Shown here: in pieces, positions 17,884-27,152 of the stretch | Numbering within the stretch: the first letter of the stretch is position 1 | How the letters are laid out: every line of letters starts with the position of its first letter | Origin: Gemmataceae bacterium | GTDB lineage: Bacteria; Planctomycetota; Planctomycetia; Gemmatales; Gemmataceae | Length of the DNA stretch: 64,000 bases | NCBI GenBank assembly: GCA_009692005.1 | Contig: SHZZ01000002.1 | Location: 1 to 64,000, forward strand | Direction of reading: 5' to 3' | Position numbers and translations under genes: made by a program | The notes under the pieces: generated by a model | Seen by the model: only the letters and a program-made list of their open reading frames with translations | Database searches by the model: none | What the model was told of the DNA's origin: nothing

Positions 17884-19290
17884 ATGTTTGACAAGCAAGT
17901 GGAAAAAGCTTTTGCCTGGCTGGATGAAAACCTTTCTGGCATGGTTGCGGATTTAAAATCCCTGGTTAGCATTCCCAGCATTAGCACGGATGGCGAACAC
18001 CCGCGGGAACTTGAAACTTGCGCCGAGGCGGTTTGCGGCCTGATGAAAAAGGCCGGCTTAAATAACATTCAAATCATTCGCACCGGGGATTCCAATCCTT
18101 TTGCTTACGGGGAATGGCTGGGCGCCCCAGGGCAGCCCACCTTGTTCCTTTATTCCCATCATGATGTGCAACCGGTGAATTTCGCCTCGCATTGGTTAAG
18201 CCCGCCTTGGGAGCTAACCTCCCGGGAAGGCAGGCTTTTCGGCCGGGGTTCGGCCGACGATAAAGGCGCCATCATTGCCCAACTGGGGGCTATTGCCGCC
18301 TGGACGAAAACTTACGGATCCCTTCCCGTGAATGTCAAAGTTCTGGTGGAGGGGGAGGAGGAAGTGGGATCGAAAAACCTGATGCAGTTTTTCCAGGAGA
18401 ACCGGGAAAGAATTCAAGCCGATACCATTGTGGTTTGCGACACCGAAAACATTCGTGTTGGCACCCCGTCAATCACCTACTCCCTCAGGGGAATTGTCAC
18501 CTTGCAAGTGGAAGCGCGCTCGGCCAAGATCCCGGTGCATAGTGGCATGGCGGGCGGGGCGGTTGCCGATTCCGCTTTGGCTTTATGTCAAGTGCTTTCT
18601 CGGTTGTTTTGGGGCCGAGGTCCTTTGCCTATACCGGGCTACTACGACTCCGTCAGGCCGCTGACACCGGCTGAGAAAAAAACGATTGGCGAAATGCCCG
18701 ATGAATCCGCGGGACTGAAAAACACTTTAGGAATCCCAGCGGGCGTGGATTGGGTGACGGAAAAAGGCTGTTCCATTTTGGAGCAAACCTGGCGAAAACC
18801 CGCGGTCACTGTCATCGCCATGGAAGCCAGTTCTATCAAAGGAGCATCGAACCAGGTGTTGCCTTCGGCAACGGCGCTCGTCAGTTGCAGAATCGTTCCT
18901 GATCAAGATCCCAAACAGGTGTTCAAGCAATTGAACGACTTCCTTTCCAGTAATCCCCCATGGGGGATTGAAATTGATGTCAAACCTCATGGCAATTTTG
19001 TCGATTGGTGGATTACCGACCCGCGGGGGCCTGCATTTGAAGCCGCCATGAGAGCACTGAGTAAAGGCTTTGGCACCAACCCGGTCTCCATTGGTTGTGG
19101 CGGCACGATTGGATTTGTTCGGCCCTTGGTGGAATTGCTCGGCGGCGCCCCGGCGCTTTTGCTCGGCATCGAAGACCCCGACAGCAATGCTCATGCGCCC
19201 AATGAAAGCCTACACCAGGGCGATTGGCTGAAATTGATGAAATCACTAGCTTGCTTGTTTGCCGAAACCGCCAAGGGGAAGTCTAATTAG
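17884..19290 (+). CDS. M20/M25/M40 family metallopeptidase (dipeptidase)
   Basis: This is a 468-residue enzyme whose ATG at 17884 follows TAAGGGA. Metal ligands and catalytic residues are in the usual order: LYSHHDVQPV (His, Asp), GRGSADDKGAIIAQ (bridging Asp), VEGEEEVGS (catalytic Glu and ligand), CDTENIRVG, and a C-terminal HAPNESL (last His). The lid domain between carries HSGMAGGAV. The family hydrolyses dipeptides or acyl-amino acids with two zinc ions in the cytoplasm. It follows dgkA closely and converges with the SDR gene, overlapping it by four bases at the 3' ends. Confidence 0.93.
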   Translation: MFDKQVEKAFAWLDENLSGMVADLKSLVSIPSISTDGEHPRELETCAEAVCGLMKKAGLNNIQIIRTGDSNPFAYGEWLGAPGQPTLFLYSHHDVQPVNFASHWLSPPWELTSREGRLFGRGSADDKGAIIAQLGAIAAWTKTYGSLPVNVKVLVEGEEEVGSKNLMQFFQENRERIQADTIVVCDTENIRVGTPSITYSLRGIVTLQVEARSAKIPVHSGMAGGAVADSALALCQVLSRLFWGRGPLPIPGYYDSVRPLTPAEKKTIGEMPDESAGLKNTLGIPAGVDWVTEKGCSILEQTWRKPAVTVIAMEASSIKGASNQVLPSATALVSCRIVPDQDPKQVFKQLNDFLSSNPPWGIEIDVKPHGNFVDWWITDPRGPAFEAAMRALSKGFGTNPVSIGCGGTIGFVRPLVELLGGAPALLLGIEDPDSNAHAPNESLHQGDWLKLMKSLACLFAETAKGKSN

Positions 19291-20081
19291 GTCAGCGGGG
19301 ATTTGGGCATGGGTGGATTTTGATTGTAATCCCTCATGACCTTTTCCACCACCCAGTCGGGCAACCACGAAATCAAACGCATCAAAAGAGAAGTCTGCCA
19401 GGGAAACCTCAAGACTTTCACATTCCTCTGGATGCCTTTCAGAATGCGGCGAGCCGCCTCGTCCGCTTCCATAACCCAAGGCATTTTAAAATCATTTACC
19501 GCCGTCATGGGAGTTTTAACAAACCCAGGGCAAATCGTGTTCACCTTGATGTTTTTTGGCCTTAGTTGAATGCGCAATCCTTCCATGAAAGTATTTAAGC
19601 CTGATTTGGATGCGGTGTAACCCGATTCACCCGGCAGCCCCTTGAAACCTGCCAGGCTGGAAACCGCGGCGATTTGACCGTGCCCCTGATTTACCATCGC
19701 TGGTAAAACTGCTTCTATGCTGTAAATAACGCCCAGCAAATTCACGCGAATCATCGCTTCTTGGTCCGCAACATTAAAGGGGTCGATTAGGGTCGGGGCG
19801 CCCAGGCCGGCATTGGCAATCAGCAAATCGATCCCGCCTAGTTCCTCCATCAAGGATTTCATGGAGGCCAGGGCATTTTCCCGGTCCTTGACATCGCCCC
19901 TGGCCCAATAGGCAGTTCCCCCCTCGGCCCGGATTTCTAGGGCCAGGGTTTCCAACAGTTGAGAATTCCTGGCTAAAAGGCCTACTTGGAATCCTTCCCT
20001 GGCCATCAAAACGGCCAGAGCCCGCCCAATTCCCGTCGAGGCTCCCGTGATAATTGCTTTCTTCCCGACTTTTCCACTCAT
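19287..20081 (-). CDS. Short-chain dehydrogenase/reductase (SDR)
   Basis: This is a 264-residue classical SDR. The cofactor site is TGASTGIG (12-19), the NAG motif is in LLIANAGLGAP, the catalytic Ser is in AAVSSLAGF, and Tyr/Lys are in SGYTASKSG. The later part (NTICPGFVKTPMT) is the usual PG motif. ARGDVKDR after beta4 suggests an NADPH/NADH-binding acidic step. The C-terminal 50 residues are hydrophobic and basic (SLLMRLISWLPDWVVEKVM), suggesting membrane contact, as in SDRs acting on lipids. The substrate is unknown. It diverges from the gene at 20186. Confidence 0.92.
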   Translation of the reverse strand: MSGKVGKKAIITGASTGIGRALAVLMAREGFQVGLLARNSQLLETLALEIRAEGGTAYWARGDVKDRENALASMKSLMEELGGIDLLIANAGLGAPTLIDPFNVADQEAMIRVNLLGVIYSIEAVLPAMVNQGHGQIAAVSSLAGFKGLPGESGYTASKSGLNTFMEGLRIQLRPKNIKVNTICPGFVKTPMTAVNDFKMPWVMEADEAARRILKGIQRNVKVLRFPWQTSLLMRLISWLPDWVVEKVMRDYNQNPPMPKSPLT

Positions 20082-20185
20082 CGTTTTTGATTCCAGCGGG
20101 ATTTGCCAATACCACGGGCCAAATTAGCCGATTCCGTGTCATAATAGAACGGGTTTGTGTTTCCAACAATGGCGGTGAACCTGTA

Positions 20186-22405
20186 ATGATCAGGAAACTT
20201 TTTACGGTTGCGGGAACTTTGTGCCTGCTTGCGGGTTTTTCCGCCTTGGGCTTCACCTTCCAGGAACAACCAAAGGTGAATCTTCGCGCCAATTTCCGAA
20301 TTCAGGTCTTCGGGGTAGAGCGGCTCAAGCAAGTCAACGAAATGTTGATTTTTCTCAAGAATGCCGGTTTTACTCCCGCTTCAAGCGAAGTCTTTGATGA
20401 GTTGCAAGACGAAAAAATTGCCTTCTTGGATGGGACCATTTCCAAAGGAAAAGAACCCGGTTGTTTAAACCCCAGGTGGATTCATTCGGTCATCTCCTGG
20501 CCCGAGGGAATTGAACCACCTTTCAAGGAAGAAAAACAGGTCCGGTTGGAGTTGGTTTTTCCGCAACCTTTTCCCATTTCCAAACAGAGAGAATTTTACC
20601 AGTTAATGCAACTTGAAATGAAAGCCAACGGGTTTCAGGATGGCCTTGGCTATTCCCACCAGGGGTTTTCCAGACTAACCGGAAACCTTCCGGGTATTAG
20701 CTTGAATTTGATCGACAATCAAAGCGTCCCGCGCGCTTTGGGATCTTTGCCAGGTGGCCGCAAAGAATTGGGGAGAGTCCTGCGAGTTCTGGGTGAGGAC
20801 TTCATGGTGAAACCACGCCCGATGCCGTTGGTCGCCATGGAAGAGCTGGCGAAGTTCCCTCCTACATCTCGGGAGTGGCTAGGGAAAAACGGCGAAGGAA
20901 ATAACCAGGTCTTATGGAATTTGGTTTTGAATCCTCATCCGCCTTCCGAGCAAGTGGTTGATCAATTCAAGGATGCGATTCCTGGAGTGGAGTTGGAGGG
21001 GCATTCAGGCGCCCTATTGCAAATTCGTTCCAATGCCCAGGGCATTCAAACCCTGGCCAGACATCCAGCCGTGCTTTTCGTTTCTCAAGCGGAAAATCCC
21101 CCTCCTTCAAAGACTCAATTTTTGCCCGGGGATTTCCAACCTTTATTTACACCAGGATCCACCGATTTATCATTCAAGTTTAATTTTTTGCAAGGGGTTG
21201 CCCCAATTGCAGTGCTGGGCGCTGATTTCACTGGGTGGAAAACTGCCCTGCCCAAGGACAAATACCCCGTTCGTTTTGTTGATTACCTTCAACCCCGGTC
21301 CAAGGATTTCTTGGGAACCCCTTTTGATGAAACTAGCGCAAATCCGAGCCGGGATTCCCTACTGGCCAAGGGGGTGGCTGATGGCTGCCCTGGAAGGGAA
21401 ATTATCTTGGTGCGGGTCGAACCAACCGCCAGTTCCATGCTGGATGAAATCGGCGAAATGGCCAGGACAGGAAGGTTCGAATTCCCCAGTTTTATCAGGG
21501 GAATGGAAGGTTCCCGCGAGGGGGGGAAAGCCCTGGACCATTCCTACCAGCTTTTGCTCGAGGAAAGAAAAAAGTTATTTGAGGAATTCAGCGATAACGA
21601 GGAATCGGAAAAGAGGCGCAAGGATTTTAAAGTCAAGATGGATTCCTGGCAAAAAGATTACCGGCAGTTGCATGAGAAAATCCAACGGATGTTGCAATTT
21701 AGGGAAACCCTTCTGGCCCTAAAAAAGGCCAGGACTTTCCTGCTTTGCTTCAATCCTCCTGAGATTCTTCCCCACCGGTTGGATAGCCCGCTGGGGTTGT
21801 TTTCTGACATTGCTAATTTCAAAACCACCTTGTGGTTCATTCCGCCAAAACCCGCGTCCAGGCCGGGGTATTGGAAAGGCCCCGTCCTCGATGCCGATTC
21901 CAATTCCGTGCTTGAATTCCAACCCGGCGGCGCCCAAACCGCCTGGGAAAATGAAAGGTTGCAAATTGTCCTGCGGGAAGGGGCCAAGAAAGAGTTGGTC
22001 CCGGATCAAAAAAGAATACGGGTCCGGTTACGCTGGCGGGAACCCGTAGATTCCCTTGTTTTTGCCGCCAGCGGGGGGAAGGTGACAACACCTCAAGCCA
22101 GCTTCAACCTGGTTTTGTTGAAAAAAGGGGACAAACTCCCATTCAGCCGCGACGATGAATTCGCCCCGATTGGGGAAACTGGAACTGTCCCTTTTTGCAT
22201 TTACCATTCAAAAACCCTGGCGGTGTTCGAGCACTGGCTGGACCTTCAACTCCCCGGGGAAGGGAAGTATTATCTTTCAATTCTGGGGCAGGACAAAGGT
22301 GGGGAGTTTCATGGATCCCTTTTACGCCAAAGGCAGACTGAAATTTACCCGGAGGTTTTTCTGGACAATCAGGACTTGGCCCTGCAGGGGCTGGGGTCAA
22401 AGTAA
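20186..22405 (+). CDS. Large exported protein of unknown function, possible degenerate subtilase
   Basis: This is a 739-residue protein with a signal peptide (1-22: LCLLAGFSALGFTFQ). I do not recognise a named family with certainty. Residues about 235-310 look like a peptidase-inhibitor-I9 style prodomain (VLNPHPPSEQVVDQF, LARHPAVLFVSQAE). IAVLGADFTGW (Asp347) then resembles the Asp motif of subtilase-like planctomycete proteins, followed by FVDYLQ and IILVRVEP. The expected GHGT and GTSxA motifs are not visible, so a protease activity is doubtful. Residues about 455-515 are highly charged and likely coiled coil. ATG at 20186 follows GGTGAACC. It stands alone between an SDR gene and a phosphoesterase. 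Confidence 0.7.
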   Translation: MIRKLFTVAGTLCLLAGFSALGFTFQEQPKVNLRANFRIQVFGVERLKQVNEMLIFLKNAGFTPASSEVFDELQDEKIAFLDGTISKGKEPGCLNPRWIHSVISWPEGIEPPFKEEKQVRLELVFPQPFPISKQREFYQLMQLEMKANGFQDGLGYSHQGFSRLTGNLPGISLNLIDNQSVPRALGSLPGGRKELGRVLRVLGEDFMVKPRPMPLVAMEELAKFPPTSREWLGKNGEGNNQVLWNLVLNPHPPSEQVVDQFKDAIPGVELEGHSGALLQIRSNAQGIQTLARHPAVLFVSQAENPPPSKTQFLPGDFQPLFTPGSTDLSFKFNFLQGVAPIAVLGADFTGWKTALPKDKYPVRFVDYLQPRSKDFLGTPFDETSANPSRDSLLAKGVADGCPGREIILVRVEPTASSMLDEIGEMARTGRFEFPSFIRGMEGSREGGKALDHSYQLLLEERKKLFEEFSDNEESEKRRKDFKVKMDSWQKDYRQLHEKIQRMLQFRETLLALKKARTFLLCFNPPEILPHRLDSPLGLFSDIANFKTTLWFIPPKPASRPGYWKGPVLDADSNSVLEFQPGGAQTAWENERLQIVLREGAKKELVPDQKRIRVRLRWREPVDSLVFAASGGKVTTPQASFNLVLLKKGDKLPFSRDDEFAPIGETGTVPFCIYHSKTLAVFEHWLDLQLPGEGKYYLSILGQDKGGEFHGSLLRQRQTEIYPEVFLDNQDLALQGLGSK

Positions 22406-22535
22406 ATCCAATTTTTTCAGCAGGCAAAATTCTTCCCTGTTATTCCCCAATGAAGCGGGGAGAATAGTATAAGGGAATGTTTGAAAAGGCTTGAATGCCT
22501 TAAGGCGATGCCTTGGGACACTGACGGGAAATTAT

Positions 22536-23297
22536 GTGATAGCCATCATCAGCGATATTCATGGAAACCTGGAAGCCCTTCAGGCGGTATTAAAGGATAT
22601 CGAATCCCAGGGGGTCAAAAACATATTTTGCCTGGGTGATATTGTTGGGTATGGTCCCAATCCTTGTGAATGCCTGGACTTGGTGGAAAAAAACTGTTCC
22701 ATGACCTTGCTCGGGAATCACGATAATGGGGCCCTGTTTGATCCCGATGGGTTCAACCCGTCCGCGGAAAAAGCTATTTTCTGGACCAGGGCCCAGTTGG
22801 AAAAAACCGGCTCTCAGGAAGACCGCGAACGAAGGCACAAATTCCTCTCCACTCGGCCGCGAATGCACCGGCAGGAGGAATTCCTGTTTGTTCATGGTTC
22901 CGCGCGCAATCCTCTCAACGAATATGTTTTTCCCGAAGATATTTACAACCAGCGAAAGATGGAAAGGATTTTTGCCGTCGTGGAGCGCTACTGTTTCCAG
23001 GGCCATACCCATGTTCCTGGGGTTTTTGTCCAGCAGGAAGGGAGTGATTTTTACAATTTCGCCGCCCCGGATGAGCTGAATTTCTCCTACGAATTGGACC
23101 AGAAAAAAACCCTGTGCAATGTGGGGAGTGTAGGGCAGCCTCGAGACGGGAATTGGCGGTCCTGTTATATCATTCTGAAGGGTTCAACCATAAAATACCG
23201 CCGGGTAGAGTATGAAATTGATGCCACAGTCCATAAAATATACGGTGTCCCGGACTTGGAGAACTTCCTGGGCGACCGATTGCGGGAAGGGCGTTAA
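22536..23297 (+). CDS. Metallophosphoesterase (calcineurin-like)
   Basis: This is a 253-residue soluble phosphoesterase. GTG at 22536 gives the family start (M)[14 protein letters not shown]. All metal motifs are present in order: [31 protein letters not shown] and GHTHVPG, and a late [11 protein letters not shown] motif is typical of the YfcE/PrpE-like group. Expected activity is on phosphodiesters or phosphoproteins/diadenosine polyphosphates with two divalent metals; the substrate is not determined. An alternative start upstream (22491) would add 15 residues unlike the family. Confidence 0.9.
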   Translation: MIAIISDIHGNLEALQAVLKDIESQGVKNIFCLGDIVGYGPNPCECLDLVEKNCSMTLLGNHDNGALFDPDGFNPSAEKAIFWTRAQLEKTGSQEDRERRHKFLSTRPRMHRQEEFLFVHGSARNPLNEYVFPEDIYNQRKMERIFAVVERYCFQGHTHVPGVFVQQEGSDFYNFAAPDELNFSYELDQKKTLCNVGSVGQPRDGNWRSCYIILKGSTIKYRRVEYEIDATVHKIYGVPDLENFLGDRLREGR

Positions 23298-23344
23298 AAA
23301 GCTCCCGCTACTTTGTGAAATGATGGGTGAAATAATACTGGCTC

Positions 23345-25690
23345 ATGAAAAGTAACAAGAACTTTTTGCTTTTTTTTACGGCATCTTTCATTTTGTTTGC
23401 GGCCTGGATGGAAATCAAACGAGCCTTGTGGCCCCCGCCTGCCCCAAAAAAAAACCTTGTCGAAGCCGTAGAGAAAAAAATTGATGATGGCCCCCTGAAG
23501 GGCAAGGCCATGGATGCGCCCACACTCCCTAATCTACCGGCCAACCAGGCCCTTTTGTCCATGGGAAGCAAGGATGCCAGTTCCCCATACCACTTGGGAG
23601 TGGAGGTCGATCCGGTTGGCGCTTGCATTCGCCAGGTCTACTTGAACAAGTTTCAGCAATCCAACCGCCTGGGTTTGCCGATTTGGGCTGACCCCGCAAA
23701 AAAAACTCCCCAGCCATTGAACCTCATGCCCCTGGAACGGCGTTGGTCTGCCGGCGCCAATTTCCTGTTCCTGTTTGACCCCAAGGACCATCTTTCCTCC
23801 CAACCTGCCGATACCTTGGGGAATGCCTCGTGGAAAGTGGTGGAAGGCCCGGTGGAGCTGAAAACCCCCCATGGGAAAAATGTGCAGAGGATTTCCTTTC
23901 AAACCAAAGCCGGCAATGTCCTGGTCACAAAAACCTTTACGCTTGCGCCGAATGAATATCACCTTGGATTGGAATTGAGTTTTCTTAACGAAGGTTCGGA
24001 AACTTTGCCTTCCTTCCGCTACCAATTAACCGCCGGGCGAGACCTGCCTATTGAAGGCGATTGGTTTACCAACACTTTTCGCAATGCCTTGATCGCCCAG
24101 GTGGATGACAAGCGTAATGTCTACCGGGAATTGCAGGATGCCCGGCAAATGGCGCATTGGCAGGGCGGGTCCGAAGTCCTTGCCAACCAAAGCAACGGCC
24201 TTTGGTTTCGGTATGCAGGAATCGCGGTGCAGTACTTTGCCTCCGTGGTTGCCATTGACGATGACCAGATTGATCAGAAATTCATCCAAAGTGTGCGGCC
24301 CACTTTGGAGGCGGGATATGCCCGCGGCGTGATTGCCCGCGTGGATACCGAGGCCAAGGCCCTGGTTTTGCGCGGCCCAAATGGCGGTGAAAGCCCCTAC
24401 TGGTTTGCCTCCAAACAGGAAATGGATGAGGTGCCTTTTCCCCTTGTCCCGGGCAGGCAGGTGGCGGTTTATTACCGGCATGTCCCCTCCTCGGAAAAAA
24501 CCCCAATTCATGTCGTGGTGGGCGTCAAGCCCGATAACCTTGCCCAGCCATTGTTTGAAAATGATTACACGGTGCGCCTCAATTCGCGCCCAGTTCTCCT
24601 TACTGCAGGGAAGACAGTTTCCCACAAGTTCCTTTTGTACAATGGGCCGGTCAAACCGAGTTTGTTGGGCGATTTCTCGGGCAATTCCGCCGTTAATCCC
24701 GATACCCTGGAAAAGTATGTTTCCCGCCTTGGCTTGAACACCTTGACTGATTACCAATCCCCCGGGTGGATTGGCTCCTTTTGCAGTTCCATCTTTTGGA
24801 CCGATCTGGTGATTAAATGCACCAATCTCATGCATTGGGTGCTTTGGAAACTGTATTTGGTCATACCAAATTTCGGTTTGGTGATTATTTTCCTCACGAT
24901 TCTGGTGCGCGGCATGATGTTTCCTCTGAGCAAGAAACAGGCCGTGATGAGCATCAAGATGCAGGAACTGGCGCCAGAACTTAAAAAAATCCAGGAGAAG
25001 TTTCGAGGCGACCGCCAAGGCTTGGGTGTGGCCCAAATGGAGCTTTACCGCAAGCACAATGTCAATCCGCTGGGAACCTGCTGGGTCATCCTAATTCAAA
25101 TGCCGGTCTTTATGGGCCTCTATTTCGCCTTGCAAGAAAGTATTCACTTCCGGCTGGCAATTTTTTGGCCCTTGTGGATGCCAAACCTTGCCGCCCCCGA
25201 CATGCTGATCAACTGGGGAGAGTCGATTCCCTTCCTCAGCCGCCCCGAGGATTATGGCGGGTTCCTCTACCTGGGGCCCTATTTCAACATCATGCCCATA
25301 TGTGCCATCTTTTTAATGGTAGTTCAGCAGAAGATGTTCACGCCCCCTCCAACGGATGAACAGCAGGAAACCCAGCAGAAAATGATGACTTACATGATGA
25401 TCTTCATGGGCTTCATGTTCTACAAGGTTGCGGCCGGCTTGTGCATCTACTTTATTGCCAGCAGCCTATGGGGTCTGGCGGAAAGAAAATTACTGCCCAA
25501 GAAGCACGGCTCCAACCCGGCCTTTGCAGGGGCGGGTGATGTTGCAATAAAGAAGGACCTGGCCTTGCCCATAAAGAATTCTCGCAATGGCAAGAAGGAA
25601 GCGACGGGGACCAACCCCGCGGAAAAATCCACCTTGGCAAAGTTGAAAGGGTGGTGGCAAGAAATCCAGCGGAAGGCCGAAAAGAAATAG
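23345..25690 (+). CDS. yidC: Membrane protein insertase YidC
   Basis: This is a 781-residue insertase. An N-terminal anchor (MKSNKNFLLFFTASFILFAA) is followed by a large periplasmic beta-supersandwich domain (about 50-470). The conserved 60KD_IMP core follows with five membrane helices: LVIPNFGLVIIFLTILVRG, a cytoplasmic hairpin (MQELAPELKKIQEKFRGD), PLGTCWVILIQMPVFMGLY, and FYKVAAGLCIYFIAS. The core Arg in LVRGMMF corresponds to the positive charge in the hydrophilic groove. The Gram-negative type periplasmic domain fits a diderm cell. mnmE follows after 20 bases, a common pairing, but rnpA and rpmH are not upstream. Confidence 0.95.
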   Translation: MKSNKNFLLFFTASFILFAAWMEIKRALWPPPAPKKNLVEAVEKKIDDGPLKGKAMDAPTLPNLPANQALLSMGSKDASSPYHLGVEVDPVGACIRQVYLNKFQQSNRLGLPIWADPAKKTPQPLNLMPLERRWSAGANFLFLFDPKDHLSSQPADTLGNASWKVVEGPVELKTPHGKNVQRISFQTKAGNVLVTKTFTLAPNEYHLGLELSFLNEGSETLPSFRYQLTAGRDLPIEGDWFTNTFRNALIAQVDDKRNVYRELQDARQMAHWQGGSEVLANQSNGLWFRYAGIAVQYFASVVAIDDDQIDQKFIQSVRPTLEAGYARGVIARVDTEAKALVLRGPNGGESPYWFASKQEMDEVPFPLVPGRQVAVYYRHVPSSEKTPIHVVVGVKPDNLAQPLFENDYTVRLNSRPVLLTAGKTVSHKFLLYNGPVKPSLLGDFSGNSAVNPDTLEKYVSRLGLNTLTDYQSPGWIGSFCSSIFWTDLVIKCTNLMHWVLWKLYLVIPNFGLVIIFLTILVRGMMFPLSKKQAVMSIKMQELAPELKKIQEKFRGDRQGLGVAQMELYRKHNVNPLGTCWVILIQMPVFMGLYFALQESIHFRLAIFWPLWMPNLAAPDMLINWGESIPFLSRPEDYGGFLYLGPYFNIMPICAIFLMVVQQKMFTPPPTDEQQETQQKMMTYMMIFMGFMFYKVAAGLCIYFIASSLWGLAERKLLPKKHGSNPAFAGAGDVAIKKDLALPIKNSRNGKKEATGTNPAEKSTLAKLKGWWQEIQRKAEKK

Positions 25691-25710
25691 TTCCCCACGG
25701 GGAGTTTGCC

Positions 25711-27051
25711 ATGCGCTACCAAATTGAGGCGCTTGAGGACGACATTGCCGCTCTGGCCACTCCCCCCGGACCCGCCCTGGAAGCTGTGATCCGCGTCACC
25801 GGATTGAGCGTATTTCAACACTTGTCAAAAATCATTTCCTTGAATGACCCAAACCCCTTTGAAAAGAAAAAGGGTTTCCATTTGGGCAGCTATCAATCGA
25901 GCGACGGACTTAGTTTTGCACTAAGGATCTACCATTGGAGGGCGCCTAATTCCTATTCGGGCCAGGATCTAGCGGAAATCCACTTTCCAGCTTCCAGCGT
26001 TTTTTCCAACTCGCTTCTGGACTCCCTCGTTCAACAGGGCGTTCGCCTGGCCAGAAGGGGTGAGTTTACTCTGCGCGGATTCCTCAATGGTAAATTGGAC
26101 ATTTCCCAGGTGGATGCCATTCACCAGGTCATTGAGGCCACCGATGCCCATATTCTGGAAAACGCCCTTTCGCGCCTCGCGGGTGGGTTGTTAACCCCTT
26201 TGAAAGAATCGCGGGAAGATTTACTCAACCTGCTTGCGGATGTCGAAGCCAATCTCGATTTCGCTCACGAAGACATCTCGTTCATAGCCGAAGAGGACTT
26301 GCTTCGCCGGATAACCCATGCATTGGCAAAGGTCACGCTGACAATCAGAAAAATGGAGAACCGCTCCTTGACAGGGCAAAGCCCGAGGGTGGTCCTGGCC
26401 GGTCCGCCGAACGCTGGCAAATCCACTTTGTTCAATTCCCTTTTGGGTGCGAAAAGCGCCCTTGTCAGTCCCATTCCTGGTTCCACCAGGGATTTCCTTC
26501 AAAGCACTTTGGTTGTGGATGGAATTACCATGGTTCTGGTCGATACTCCAGGGGTGGAATCGGCTAAAGGCGGCTTGGAGAAAACCGCCCAAGAACTGGC
26601 TTCAAGGGAATGGGAAATGGCTTCCGTGATTGTTTTTTGCGCGGAGGATAATCACCAGCCCTGGCTAGATAGGTTTAGCAAACGCTTTACTGATAAAGTT
26701 TTCTTGCCTGTAGCCACGAAATCCGACTTGTCCCAAGGCCCGCCCCATTGGATTGCAGTCAGTTCCCTGACCCAAGCGGGGTTGGGCAAAGTGCGGGCCG
26801 AAATCGTTTCCTTGTTTTACGAAAGTTCGAATTCCCCTCTGGGAGAGGAGTTGGAGAAAACCCAGGGGTCCTGTAAAAAGGCCCTGGAAAACCTGAGGCG
26901 GGCTCACCACTTGGCGCTTTTCAACGAACCGATGGAGTTGTTGGCCCTAGAATTGCGCGAAGCCGTTGAGAACCTTGGCATGGTTCTGGGCCATGTTTTT
27001 ACTGACGATTTGCTTGACCGCATGTTTAGCAGGTTTTGTGTTGGAAAATAA
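25711..27051 (+). CDS. mnmE: tRNA uridine-5-carboxymethylaminomethyl GTPase MnmE
   Basis: This 446-residue GTPase modifies U34 of tRNAs together with MnmG (not in this window). The N-terminal folate-binding domain contains the MnmE pattern RRGEFTLRGFLNGKLDISQVD. The G domain has GPPNAGKST (231-239), the potassium-dependent GSTRDF switch, LVDTPGVE and TKSD. The C-terminus DRMFSRFCVGK keeps the conserved FCxGK motif with catalytic Cys443. The ATG at 25711 has GGGGAG at 6 bases; an upstream extension would overlap yidC. Confidence 0.95.
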   Translation: MRYQIEALEDDIAALATPPGPALEAVIRVTGLSVFQHLSKIISLNDPNPFEKKKGFHLGSYQSSDGLSFALRIYHWRAPNSYSGQDLAEIHFPASSVFSNSLLDSLVQQGVRLARRGEFTLRGFLNGKLDISQVDAIHQVIEATDAHILENALSRLAGGLLTPLKESREDLLNLLADVEANLDFAHEDISFIAEEDLLRRITHALAKVTLTIRKMENRSLTGQSPRVVLAGPPNAGKSTLFNSLLGAKSALVSPIPGSTRDFLQSTLVVDGITMVLVDTPGVESAKGGLEKTAQELASREWEMASVIVFCAEDNHQPWLDRFSKRFTDKVFLPVATKSDLSQGPPHWIAVSSLTQAGLGKVRAEIVSLFYESSNSPLGEELEKTQGSCKKALENLRRAHHLALFNEPMELLALELREAVENLGMVLGHVFTDDLLDRMFSRFCVGK

Positions 27052-27057
27052 TCTTCC

Positions 27058-27091
27058 CCCAAGTCTGGCGGAGTCCTCTTTTGGGTTTTTT
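27058..27091 (+). terminator. Possible rho-independent terminator after mnmE
   Basis: CCCAA (27058-27062) can pair with TTGGG (27081-27085), followed by six T. The stem is short and the loop long (18 bases), so strength is doubtful. It sits 7 bases after the mnmE stop, and the ispG -10 box comes just behind it. Confidence 0.45.
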
Positions 27092-27101
27092 GAAGTTCGC
27101 A

Positions 27102-27107
27102 TATAAT
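27102..27107 (+). promoter_or_regulatory. Candidate -10 box of the ispG promoter
   Basis: A perfect TATAAT at 27102-27107. The best -35 is TTGGGT at 27081 with a short 15-base spacer. Transcription starting near 27114 would favour translation from 27153 rather than from the ATG at 27117. Confidence 0.45.
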
Positions 27108-27152
27108 TGATTCTTCATGAAGCGTTTTGCTTCCATTTTCCGGGGAGAGAGT

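Noticed and set aside
24026-25057. 343-codon open frame antisense to yidC
   Set aside because: The plus strand encodes YidC with conserved core motifs; the antisense protein resembles nothing.
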